Position numbers and translations under genes: made by a program. 64,000 nt of DNA. Source: Oegoconia quadripuncta (Eukaryota; Arthropoda; Insecta; Lepidoptera; Autostichidae). The notes beneath the pieces were generated by a model. It was not told the DNA's origin, did no database searches, and worked only from the letters and a program-made list of their open reading frames with translations. The DNA is taken from NCBI GenBank assembly GCA_949316235.1, contig OX438741.1, forward strand, positions 13,207,124 through 13,271,123. The letters are read 5' to 3'. This document shows positions 45,986 to 55,511 of this stretch, piece by piece (position 1 is the stretch's first letter; every line of letters begins with the position of its first letter).

Positions 45986-46167
45986 TTGTTTTCAATAAAA
46001 GCATACCTACATCTGCTCCTGATATCAGTATAAACTGTGTTGGCGAGAAAACAGCACCTCGTCTAACCGATAAATCAAAGCAGACTGTACCGGGAAAAAA
46101 ACGAAATAAGAAAAAACTTACAAAGAAAAATAGAGATTTCCTTAAGTTAATTGGGTTACTAAAATGA
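45982..46167 (+). CDS. Small basic protein between the capsid genes
   Basis: 61 residues, strongly basic in the middle (PGKKRNKKKLTKKNRDFLKL). The ATG overlaps the penton stop and the TGA overlaps the major capsid ATG, both as ATGA. Similar short basic ORFs ending in a lysine-rich segment occur at this place in other arthropod Polintons as I remember them, which argues for a real gene rather than a chance frame. A DNA-condensing or capsid-cement role is possible, without direct evidence. Confidence 0.65.
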   Translation: MIVFNKSIPTSAPDISINCVGEKTAPRLTDKSKQTVPGKKRNKKKLTKKNRDFLKLIGLLK

Positions 46168-47375
46168 GTATCCTCGATGTGACAACGCCACTTGTCTACG
46201 ACAACGCTATCGAGAGTTATGAATATCATTCGTACAAGCCCTACGTTACAAGTTTCAAGCAAAATGATGAGATACGTATACCTATCAATCAACAAGACCT
46301 GTATGTGTTACCTTCTGCTAGTACATTATATATAGAAGGTGAAGTAAAAATACAAAATAGAGAAACTAAGCAGAACGTTAGCTCATTCCAATTTACTAAC
46401 AACCCAATACTTTTTCTTTTCCAAGACATTCGTTATGAATTGAATGGGATAGAAATAGATAGAGTGAAAAATGCTGGTATAACAACTACAATGAAATCAT
46501 TTCTATCATTAACTGAAAGTGAAGCAAGAGTATCTAAATGTTGGGGTTGGGATATCGATGGAACAAAATCCAATAGAGGAAACTTCTCAGTGTCTATACC
46601 ATTAAATAAGATCTTAGGTTTTGCAGAGGATTATAATAAAATTATTATCAATTGCAAACATGAATTAGTTTTCTTACGAAATAATACAAATTTAAACTCG
46701 TTACTACTGAATACGGGAGAGTTTTTGGAAAATATTGAAATTAATAAGATAGTTTGGCGCATGCCACATGTTAAAGTGTCGGATCGTGAAAAAATTAATC
46801 TTTTACGTCACTTAGATAAAGACCGATCGTTAAATCTAATATTTAGAAATTGGGATCTTTATGAATATCCCTTACTTCCATCAACAATGAAACATTCATG
46901 GGCTATAAAGACAACTTCTCAAATAGAAAAACCAAGATATGTTATACTAGGCTTACAAACCGCTCGCAAAAATCAAGCTGGAAAAGATATGTCACAGTTT
47001 GATCACTGTAATTTACGTAATGTTAAGGTGTTTCTGAATTCTACTTATTTTCCATATGAGAACTTAAATGTAGACTTTGATAATAATAATTATGCTTTAT
47101 TATATGAACAATATACAAAATTTCAACAGTCTTATTACGGACGCAGGTCGGATCCGTTGTTGAATTTCAAAGATTATAAAGCGAAAGGCCCATTATATGT
47201 AATTGATTGTTCTCGTCAAGTTGACAATTTAAAAGCAGGTGGACCAATTGATGTTCGGCTTGAAATTGAATGTGATATACCTTTTCCCAGCGAAACGGTA
47301 GCTTATTGTTTAATTTTGAATGATTGTATTTATGAATACAAACCTTTAAGTAATCTAGTGAAGAAAATATCGTGA
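46164..47375 (+). CDS. Major capsid protein, double jelly-roll type
   Basis: A 403-residue protein that in this group builds the hexon-like capsomers. Family-typical segments are DEIRIPINQQDLYVLPSAST (35-54), FLFQDIRYELNGIEIDRVKN (84-103) and the SVSIPLNKILGFAEDYNKII region (142-161). The length is shorter than adenovirus hexon, as usual for Polintons. The frame is intact from ATG to TGA. It starts in an ATGA overlap with the small basic ORF and is followed after 3 bases by the next gene, giving a compact capsid cluster. The fold is inferred from family knowledge. Confidence 0.9.
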   Translation: MSILDVTTPLVYDNAIESYEYHSYKPYVTSFKQNDEIRIPINQQDLYVLPSASTLYIEGEVKIQNRETKQNVSSFQFTNNPILFLFQDIRYELNGIEIDRVKNAGITTTMKSFLSLTESEARVSKCWGWDIDGTKSNRGNFSVSIPLNKILGFAEDYNKIIINCKHELVFLRNNTNLNSLLLNTGEFLENIEINKIVWRMPHVKVSDREKINLLRHLDKDRSLNLIFRNWDLYEYPLLPSTMKHSWAIKTTSQIEKPRYVILGLQTARKNQAGKDMSQFDHCNLRNVKVFLNSTYFPYENLNVDFDNNNYALLYEQYTKFQQSYYGRRSDPLLNFKDYKAKGPLYVIDCSRQVDNLKAGGPIDVRLEIECDIPFPSETVAYCLILNDCIYEYKPLSNLVKKIS

Positions 47376-47378
47376 GGT

Positions 47379-47864
47379 ATGGATACAAACACTATTATTG
47401 TAGATGTGCAGGGTTTCAAGGATCGTAACAATAATTTAGTTGTTAAAGAATTAGCTATAGCTACTGCAGAATACACTCAAACTTATCTTGTTAAACCACC
47501 ATACCCTTTTCATTATTTAAAAATGCATGAAAGAAAGCAAGTCATATGGATAGAAAACAATCGAGGTATCTATTGGAATGAAGGTTTGATTGGTCACAAT
47601 GACTTTAAAAGAAGCATTAAATATATTTTACAAAATAAAAAAATATTTGTTAAGGGTCATGAAAAGGTTAAGTGGATAAAGGACTTGAATTCTAATTGCA
47701 ACGTATTGGATTTAGCAGAAAAAGGGTGTCCAAATTTAGAATCCTTGTATAGCACTTTTATTAAGGATAAAACTAGTTTTAATTGTTTTTCTCATAAAAG
47801 ATATTGTGCTTTAAAAAATGTAATTTGTTTAAAAAAATGGTTTTGTAATAATTATAAGGTTTAA
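47379..47864 (+). CDS. Conserved Polinton-associated protein, function unknown
   Basis: 161 residues beginning MDTNTIIVDVQGFKDRNN. An N-terminal hydrophobic strand ending in Asp (IIVDVQGF), a later VKGHEKVKWI and a C-terminal cysteine cluster (NCFSHKRYCALKNVICLKKW) are the visible features. I recall relatives scattered in insect genomes next to Polinton genes, but no known function. The IIVDVQGF start recalls an RNase H-like or exonuclease-type strand, but the acidic residues needed for catalysis are not clearly present, so this is only a suggestion. It is the last gene of the rightward set. Confidence 0.7.
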   Translation: MDTNTIIVDVQGFKDRNNNLVVKELAIATAEYTQTYLVKPPYPFHYLKMHERKQVIWIENNRGIYWNEGLIGHNDFKRSIKYILQNKKIFVKGHEKVKWIKDLNSNCNVLDLAEKGCPNLESLYSTFIKDKTSFNCFSHKRYCALKNVICLKKWFCNNYKV

Positions 47865-47875
47865 ACTTAGGAAAG

Positions 47876-47881
47876 AATAAA
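47876..47881 (+). terminator. Polyadenylation signal AATAAA after the rightward gene set
   Basis: AATAAA lies 12 bases after the stop of the 161-aa gene and could end the rightward transcripts. On the - strand another AATAAA (TTTATT at 48049-48054 on +) lies 8 bases beyond the stop of the opposing gene, so the two transcription units converge here. Confidence 0.55.
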
Positions 47882-48018
47882 TAAAAATGCTTGTTAATTT
47901 TATATTGGATGTTTTATTTTAGTTTTTCTCACAAAATACAAAAAATCCTCATTATTTATCTATTATTATACACACATATTCAAATTATATTAAAATGGAT
48001 TATATACAAATATACAAA

Positions 48019-48073
48019 TTTTTACACTTAAAGTTCATTCACCTCATATTTATTTTTACACTTAAAGTTCATT
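48019..48073. repeat. 21-bp direct repeat in the convergent intergenic region
   Basis: tttttacacttaaagttcatt occurs at 48019-48039 and 48053-48073. The second copy includes the last codons and stop of the - strand 139-aa ORF. It appears to be a short segmental duplication of that gene's 3' end. Confidence 0.8.
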
Positions 48074-48481
48074 TCCACTTATTTTTTTTGATATTTTGTT
48101 CAACAAGCTGTGAGTCTGATCCATGATCTCATCATATGAGTCCACTACGACGTACTGTGCACTGATCACTGCGGTATCGTTGTCACCATCAATTATTTGT
48201 GAAGATTCGTTATTTATGTCAAACACTTTTATCTTTATAAGTCTACACCCACGTTTTTCTGATTTTGTTTTCATGTAAGATAGATCAATTTTAGTGATCT
48301 TTCTCGTCAATGTTTTATTAGGTGTAACTTGCTTCAATTTCTTATTCTTCATTTTCTTATTGGTATCGGGAAGAGGTCGGTTTGCGAGTTCGGGATAATC
48401 TTCTTCGAAGTTTGCCAGCATGTCCTGACCATGTGCAAGGTTTTCCATGTCATCCACAGGTCCTTCACAGAACGCGTACAT
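48062..48481 (-). CDS. Unknown protein, 139 aa
   Basis: The first ATG of the frame is at 48481 (the frame extends upstream only with TTG). The protein begins with MYAFCEGPVDDMENLAHGQD, is acidic in the first 40 residues, then basic (KKMKNKKLKQV, about 43-53), then has a hydrophobic, acidic C-terminal half (DNDTAVISAQYVVVDSYDEI). No motif known to me is present. It lies between the capsid genes and the polymerase, on the polymerase strand. Early or regulatory genes occupy similar positions in some relatives, but that is only positional inference. Confidence 0.6.
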   Translation of the reverse strand: MYAFCEGPVDDMENLAHGQDMLANFEEDYPELANRPLPDTNKKMKNKKLKQVTPNKTLTRKITKIDLSYMKTKSEKRGCRLIKIKVFDINNESSQIIDGDNDTAVISAQYVVVDSYDEIMDQTHSLLNKISKKISGNEL

Positions 48482-49151
48482 GATAATAATAAAATACAAT
48501 AATTTACTTTTCTAATATGAAGCACGTCTATTTCGTTGCAATTGTACTGTGATAATGATGTCAGAAAATTGCGCCTATACCTACATTGTAATTTGAACTG
48601 ACACTGATTGCATAACTAGCTACACGTGTGTAACTATTTGAAACTTGTTAAAACATGATTTTACTACGTGTCACAGATTTATAATTTAATACTATTGATT
48701 ATAGCTGTGACGTATTAATAAACTTGAATATGATTATTTTATATTTGTATAGCTATGTAATTTATCAAAGTGTTGGGATTTAAGGCAATTGAAATAAAAT
48801 ACGAAACTCATTTCCTCATATTTATTGCGCAAACCTATAATTTCGTTTACTTACAATTTACTTAAATTATTTAACATTCTTTGTTAAAACTTATGAATTC
48901 TACATAAAATTCATACTCAAATTACTTACTAATTTAACATAATAACTGAGAAGTAAATAATAGTATTATTATTATAGATATTTTATGAGATATTGTTAAG
49001 AATATTTAATAGCAGGCACTATTCCTATCCTCAACCTGCTCTGTACATACACCTCCTTACTTCCCCTCTCTACCAATATTGTGCTCTCAGAGTCAGGCAG
49101 AGACCGTATGACCGCCGGGTGAGCTACGATAATAATATTATATTTCAATAA
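48482..49151. other. Non-coding gap in the Polinton
   Basis: AT-rich DNA of about 670 bp between the 139-aa ORF and the polymerase C-terminal fragment. No open frame or motif is recognised. Confidence 0.5.
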
Positions 49152-50118
49152 TTAAATTGTTATAGAATAATGCCCCCAGGACAAGGTTGAAATTTTATCG
49201 TTACAGATGAAACGTTTGTCGTCTCTTCCAGATAATGCTACTTTATTTTGTTCTCTAGTAAAAATTTGGTGTTTAATTGATTTAAAATGAACATTTGTTC
49301 CTCTGAGCTCTTTACCAGTTCTTAAAACATTAACGTAATCTCTAAATTTCAATTGATTTATTACAGGCTTTTTAACTCCCTTAGCTTTTTTAACTACTTT
49401 TTTACTTGTTCTGATACTGTATAACTTAGATCGCAAGCCTACAAATTCCAATAATATATTTCCACCCAACTCATCTTTAAATAAACCAGGTACTTTTTTA
49501 TTGTCTTGAAGAATACCAAAGCGATTGTTATTAGAATAGTTACTAGTGTCAAAGTATCTAAGAAAATTTGATTTCAAATCAGAATAGAAGTCATCGGTAT
49601 GAATAGAGTACAATAGACTGTCAGTATCGGTGTAACAAAGAGATAGTTTTTCTTTATAAAATTGTTTCATAACCGAATAATGGAAGTTATACATATGACT
49701 TTTCGATAGTTCTAACACCGAAAAGCCTATATAAATAGGTTTGTCTAATACTATCTTTTCCCGTTTCAATTGTATTGCTACCAAATTTTCACAAAATACT
49801 GATACACTATGAAAGTTGGGTCGCGAAATAAGTTGTTCTGCAGAATAATATTTGTTGGTTTTATTACGATCATCATTCCATCGATTGATAAGTTTTACGT
49901 CCACTCTACGTTCAGTATCTTCTAAGGTTTTACCAAAGATACTGTTATTTAAAAGTTTGAATAAATCTTGTTCAAACAAGGAATTCGAATTCTGTCGTAA
50001 CCTCGTATTCAAGTCAATGTATTGTTTCAAATACGGAGCTTGTTTGAAAGTTATGGCTTTATGAATTTTTTTTAAGCGTAAACCAAAATTTAAGCATGTT
50101 TTCAAATGAACGTAATGT
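49152..50118 (-). pseudogene. DNA polymerase B, C-terminal fragment (3' part of interrupted gene)
   Basis: This part holds the palm motif B-like segment KLLNNSIFGKT (about residues 50-60 of the fragment) and motif C as YTDTDSLL (158-165), with the thumb region downstream (GGNILLEFVGLRSKLYSIR). Together with the exonuclease and motif A at 52.34-54.91 kb it forms one family-B, protein-primed-type polymerase gene. The fragment has no ATG of its own near the junction; its open frame starts directly at the LINE boundary. No internal stop or frameshift is seen, so the interruption is the only visible defect of this half. Confidence 0.9.
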
Positions 50119-50141
50119 ATGTTTTCAAATGAACGTAATGT
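50096..50141. repeat. 23-bp tandem duplication at the 5' junction of the LINE
   Basis: The same 23 bases occur at 50096-50118 (polymerase sequence) and again at 50119-50141, immediately before recognisable LINE sequence. The second copy is not found at the LINE's 3' end, so it is not an ordinary target-site duplication. Confidence 0.85.
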
Positions 50142-52126
50142 CGCTAATGTTCAGTGATTGGGCGACAGCAGGAATTCACAAAAGCAGAAATAGATTATAT
50201 GAACTTTATGCCGAAAAATCATATAATAAAAATGATACCTTTGTTAGATATGTTAGGAATTATTCCAAAATTTTTAAACGCGTTTGTTCTGAGGCTAAAT
50301 CTATGTTTACCATTAGTAAAATTAAAAACAGTTCTAACATCATTAAATCCACTTGGAAAGTCATAAATAATGAGACAAAAAAAGTCGAAGATCGGAATTT
50401 AGAATTCAATTTGAAATTAAACGATAAAATTATTAGTAATGACTTACAGGTTGCCGAATCATTTGAAAAGTTCTTTACCAACATTCCAATCTCGACCACT
50501 AAATCTCTTAATTCATCTCCCGCTCTGGCTGAATCACTTATCTTACAAAATGTAGAACCATGTGAGATAAACTTTAAATTTACTCATGTAAATAGTAATA
50601 GTGTACTGAAAGCCTTTAAATCATTGCAAATGAAAAAGACTGCTGACGTTCACGGCCTATCAGTTAAAATTATTAATTCCATAATTGATTGTATTGCACC
50701 CCACTTGGCTACTATATTTAACAAATGTGTTGATCGTGGAGTGTTTCCTGATTTAATGAAACTAAGTAAAGTCATTCCATTATTTAAAGCAGGTAGTACA
50801 TCAGATCCCACTAACTTTAGACCTATATCAGTACTACCCACATTTAGTAAAATTTTTGAGAAATTGATTTTAAACCAGTTAATGTCTCATTTTTATCAAA
50901 ACAATATCATGCATCCCAAACAATTTGGATTCACACGGGGTCGCTCAACAACCGATGCAGGTGTTGAGCTAGTTCAACATATTTTTGATGCCTGGGAGAA
51001 TTCGCGGGATGCAATTGGCGTCTTCTGCGATTTGTCAAAGGCTTTTGATTGTGTTCATTATGATATATTAATCAGGAAATTACACCATTACGGCATACAA
51101 GGTCAGGCTTTGAATCTTTTAAAATCATACTTGTATAATAGAATTCAGAGGGTAGATGTTAATGGCACTAAGTCCTCTGGGTCTGAGGTCCATATGGGCG
51201 TGCCACAAGGTTCAATTCTAGGACCATTTTTGTTTCTTGTGTACATTAATGACTTGCCTCATCTTGCCCGGAATAGATGTGAAATAGTATTGTTTGCAGA
51301 TGACACCTCTGTGCTATTTAAAGTTAAGAGATATCAATCATCTTGTGACGATGTAAACACTGCTATTTTTGAACTTGTTAACTGGTTTACAGTAAATAAT
51401 CTTCTTTTGAATGAAAAAAAAACTAAATGCTTAAAATTTACTTTACCTAATGTTAAACAAATGCCTATTGACATATTTGTACGAGGTGAAAAATTGGACC
51501 TTGTAGACACTACTGTCTTTTTAGGACTGACATTGGATGCTAAGCTTCAGTGGGGGCCTCATATTGAGAAACTAGCGAAAAAGCTTGCTTCTGCTGCGTA
51601 TGCAGTCAAAAAAATCAGAAATTTAACAGACGTTCATACCGCAAGACTGGTTTACTTTAGCTATTTCCACAGTTTGATGTCATATGGCATATTGTTGTGG
51701 GGAAACGCTGCTGACATACATATGATTTTTGTTCTGCAGAAGCGTGCTATTCGTGCCATTTATAAATTAGGACCTAGAGAGTCTCTTAGAGATAAGTTTA
51801 AGGAAATTAATATCTTAACAATGGCATCTCAATACATTTATGAGAATTTGTTATATGCAAAAAAAAATATAACCTTATTCGCTAAAAATAGTGATAGGCA
51901 CAATGTTAATACAAGGAATAAGAACCAGTTATCTATTTATGTTAGCCGACTTCACAAAGTTAGTAAATCCTTCAAAGGGCAATGTATACGCTTTTATAAT
52001 AAGGTTCCAGTAGACATTCAAAATATGCCTTTAAATAAATTTAAAGCAATCATAAAACAGAAATTATTAACAAAAGGCTATTATAACATCACTGACTATT
52101 TGAATGATAAGCAAGCATGGACATAG
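50142..52126 (+). pseudogene. LINE reverse transcriptase ORF, N-truncated
   Basis: The frame is open from the junction to 52126 with no stop. Upstream codons to 50096 come from polymerase DNA and should not be counted. RT motifs: NFRPISVLPTFSKIFEKLI, FGFTRGRSTTDA, FCDLSKAFDCVHYDILI, MGVPQGSILGPFLFLVYIND and the catalytic FADD (at 51293-51304). The C-terminal region ends with VNTRNKNQL, CIRFYNKVPVDIQ and KGYYNITDYLNDKQAW. The apurinic-type endonuclease and first ORF are missing, so it cannot retrotranspose alone. The intact frame argues for a young insertion. Confidence 0.88.
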
Positions 52127-52340
52127 CTGTCTATTCATATAATTATCAAATCGCAACCTATAATCTGTTTAAAAGAGCAACCCTAGAGTTTCTTGCTCGT
52201 TCTTCTCTGGGGAGTCAGCTTTGTGAATGAGCAGTAAATTTAAACTATAATGTAATATTAATATTAATAGTGACGTTTTCAAGTGATAATTTTATCCTAT
52301 GAAATAAAAATATTTTGATTTTGATTTGATTTTGATTTTA
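50142..52340 (+). mobile_element. Jockey/CR1-type LINE inserted antisense in the polymerase gene
   Basis: A 5'-truncated non-LTR element with most of its reverse transcriptase ORF, a ~200-bp 3' UTR (tttcttgctcgttcttctct, cattcacaaagc-like words, gataattttatcc) and a tail of ttttgatttgat repeats at 52310-52338. Five other fragments of the same 3' UTR lie in the window (31.7, 33.1, 36.9, 38.0 and 38.7 kb). The endonuclease domain is missing. I would place it near the Daphne/Jockey group of lepidopteran LINEs, without certainty on the family name. Confidence 0.85.
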
Positions 52341-54912
52341 TAACATAATTATATTTGTCATATAAATTTGGTATGAGTTTTTTACATTTTGATCCAGGCG
52401 GCACAAAATTTTCTACGCAAAATGGTAGGTCATTGTGTAAATCATGTAAGTTCTCAGGATATTCAAGATCAACTTCTAGAATATAACCGTCGCTGCTGTT
52501 ATTAGATATCTTTGTTACATCAATATTACGACATTCCTCCTCATTGAGTAGTCTAAAACCTGAATACGGTAAATAATCACACATAGCAAAACCGTAAAGA
52601 TTATTACAATCAACGTACATTAAATAAGTACTTTCTTTAGAGAGATCAAAATCTTCTTGATATTTGTTATTGGACTTAGCATATCTTTTACAACACAAAC
52701 TTATACCCCCTCGAATTCCTTTTTGTATCATACGTATCATTTCTAAATCAGTAATGAGTTCCAATTTGATCTTAGTTTTTAAAAGCATTGCATCAAAACT
52801 AAGGCTCGGAGCTGTCAAATAAAAAGCTGGATCTAGACCGTAATTATTCTTACAACTTCGTCTGAAACTCTCAAAGATATCACATAATAATAACGCGTCA
52901 CTTTTAACGTACAGGTCCGTATATTCTCCAAGATTTTTTATTTTGAAAGTATGCCACACTTCATGAGCATGTTCGTAATCAGACTGGTTTATAGAACTAT
53001 CAGTGAGACTACTATAAAATTCGGTTATTGCAGGCAAATTTGTTTCATCATATTTGTCCCAAGATGACATATATTCGTAAGGGTAAATACCCTTGCGACG
53101 CAACAAATTAAATTGTTCCTCATTATGACAAATATTTCGTAAATGTATAAAATCATTATTTTCAAGATTCCTAGCTAATTGTTCAATACTGGTGCCTAAA
53201 AATTTGAATGAGTCTACAAAACGGACTGCAACAAAATTATCTTCGGATTCCGAAGTTGGGAAATATTTGGTAAAAGAGATGTAGTTCTCTTTAGTTTTCG
53301 GTATAACTTTTATTGACCCCGAAAATAAACTGAGTTCACGTATAAATAAATGACAATCATAACCTGATAAATTGTGAAAAAATACTGGAATAAATTTTGG
53401 TGTCTGTAATTTAAGGTTACAGTATGAATGAACTGCTCCTCTGTACTGTCCAGTGAAGTGACAATGTTCTTTGACTTTGTCATCTAACAATAAATTATTA
53501 CATAAGTAACAATATTCTGCGCGCTCAAAATCAAGAGTGTCATCTATCTTTAAAGAAATAGGAACTGGGTTCTCGGAAGATGACTTTATTTTGCTATGAA
53601 TTTTTATTGCGTCCTTTTGCAAATATTCAATAAATCGTTTACTGCAATCAATTCCACGATAAGATCTCAGGCGATTAAAACTGCTATCGTAATTACAAAC
53701 AATATAATATGAAAATGCAGAAGGAATATGTTTTTGTACGTTTATAGTACGCGTACCATTACTTTCACTGCATGGTTGTAGAAATGTTTCAAAGTCAGCA
53801 TAAATGACGAACGGGATATTCTGCATACATTGATAATTTTTGAATTGCATACAAGTACCCTGTTCCGGTAAAACTGTAGCAACCTTACCACAGCCATGAC
53901 TCTCATATTCAGGATTACTTTTGAAAAATAACAAACATTCATCACAAAAATATATTTTTCCGTGATGCTTTGTTATTTGACGTCTAACCAAAGTAGAAAA
54001 TTTTTTTATGAGACAATAGTGAGATTTGGAATTGTGGTGAAGTAACAGCATATTAATATGACATTTTTTACGCATGTTTGTCCTGTACAATGGTCCTGTA
54101 ACGCTACCTTTTTCCAACCCATATATATTCACACTAATATTTTCATTATTTTTTTCGAAAATTTTAATATCACTGAGTGATATCGGAAAGGACATATCTT
54201 TTAAATTTAATACACTACTAAAATGAGGATAAGAAGATACCCGACTTGCATTCTTTTTCGTTGGATATAAAGCTGCCATTACAGTCCACGCGAAGCAAAA
54301 ATCATCATCATTTCTTATGTTTAAACACGCTCGTTTAGCTTTGATATGTTTCGGTAACTCTATAAAACTGCCCCCCCTCAGAGGTGAGTACTTATTAATG
54401 TTAGCTTCAAGATACAAAATATCTAACAGCGACCACCCGCTACCTTGCTCTTGAAATTCATCGACTTTTTTGCTAATTATATTACTTATTGTCTGTAATA
54501 AATCGCTGAAACTGTAATTTTTATGTAATGCTATATTTTCTGTAGCAAAGGACTTAATTTCCATTGTATCATTTTTAGGTAACATAACTTTGATAAAGAG
54601 CTCAAAATTAACTTTCACGCTTATGTGATTAGATAAAGCTGCAACGAGCAGAGTTTGCAGTCGCGACGCTATGCATTGCAGGTAGTACACAGGTGAGGTG
54701 ATTGCTATTTCACCATTCTCGGAACCTTGACCGCGCACATTACTTATGCGATAAGAAGCTATACGACTTCTAAATGCGGAACATATTTTTTCTATTCCAG
54801 TATCAAAAGAGATTGCAACATTATTTTTATGGATAATACTACGTAAATGCCCGGAGAAAGCTTTACTTCGAACACTTTTTTGGCATTCTGAACAAAATAT
54901 AGTTTTATTCAT
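52341..54912 (-). pseudogene. DNA polymerase B, N-terminal part with 3'-5' exonuclease (5' part of interrupted gene)
   Basis: It starts at an ATG at 54912. Residues 7-28 form a C2H2-like zinc finger (CSEC...H...H). A domain at about 180-345 has a Cys (C206) and a later HYCLI (298-302), followed by a second Cys/His finger (CDEC...H.C, 323-341). The exonuclease motifs are YADFETF (371-377), FFHNLSGYDCHLF (511-523) and YVKSDALLLCD (668-678). Palm motif A is YVDCNNLYG (766-774). The frame is clean until it enters LINE tail sequence near 52340; the last ~10 codons before the stop at 52297 are LINE-derived. The gene cannot produce a full polymerase unless the LINE is removed, for example as an intron, for which I see no evidence. 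Confidence 0.92.
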
Positions 54913-54963
54913 TGTAAAATTTTCAATAAAACACTATTATTTACTTCAAAAATAAAGAAATCG

Positions 54964-54984
54964 GTATGTTTTACTAAAACATAC
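54964..54984. promoter_or_regulatory. Perfect 21-bp palindrome upstream of the polymerase start
   Basis: Arms gtatgtttta and taaaacatac around a central c, 51 bases upstream of the polymerase ATG. It could be a protein-binding site or belong to the element's end. Function is inference. Confidence 0.5.
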
Positions 54985-55130
54985 TAATTTTAAGAAGAAA
55001 TACTATAAAACATTTGATTCAAATATTGAAGCTTACTTTTATCCTTATAGAATACCAGCGGCACTCTCAGTAGCCACCTACTTTAAGTTAGTCTATTTAT
55101 GAAATTATTTACTATGGAAATAAAAATTAA
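54985..55130. other. Right flank of the Polinton, boundary unresolved
   Basis: No inverted match to the left flank was found by eye, so the right terminus lies either here or was lost. Confidence 0.35.
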
Positions 55131-55511
55131 AAAATGTTGTCTTCTACAGTAATAATTCTAAGAACCTATTATTGTAAGTGTCCAAAATATGTATTATAAT
55201 TATTTTTTAATTTTTATCCCTTCCATCTAGTGCCCACAGAGGATCCTCACTGACCACTTGAAGTATTAAAAAAAAAAATGAGCGCTAATTACGTTCTTTC
55301 GATACGCTTATAATAATATTATCGCGGTGTTGTATCTAACACTCGAAAATGAAAAAGGATTGGTTATCTATAAAATGAAATTAATAAAAGAGACTGTTTT
55401 CTACAGTCTTATATAAACTTATTTATAATATAATACCCTATTATATTTAAATGGAAAAATATAGGGAAATGAAATTGAAATAAGAGACTGTTTTCTACAG
55501 TCTATATAAAC
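55131..55511 (-). pseudogene. Decayed duplicate of the last exon of the adjacent host gene
   Basis: cttccatctagtgcccacagaggatcctcactgaccacttg and the following segment (aaatgagcgct, ttc..tacgctta, atcgcggtgttgta) mirror 55575-55715 of the true exon with many changes and deletions. Two further copies of agagactgttttctacagtct at 55390-55411 and 55483-55504 belong to the same duplicated 3' region. No reading frame survives. Confidence 0.7.

Larger units (their letters stand above)
40943..54912. mobile_element. Polinton/Maverick (adintovirus-like) element, with polymerase gene interrupted by a LINE
   Basis: Twelve ORFs form the set that defines this group: packaging ATPase, retroviral-type integrase, adenain-like protease, major and minor capsid proteins and protein-primed-type polymerase B, with accessory ORFs. 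Ten run rightward with gaps or overlaps of a few to about 200 bases and two run leftward, converging near 47.9-48.0 kb. Subtracting the ~2.2-kb LINE gives about 11.8 kb of coding core, in the lower part of the size range for such elements. Bounds given are those of the genes only. The element is endogenous DNA in an insect genome, as shown by the SINE- and LINE-rich flanks and the spliced gene next to it. Confidence 0.9.
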
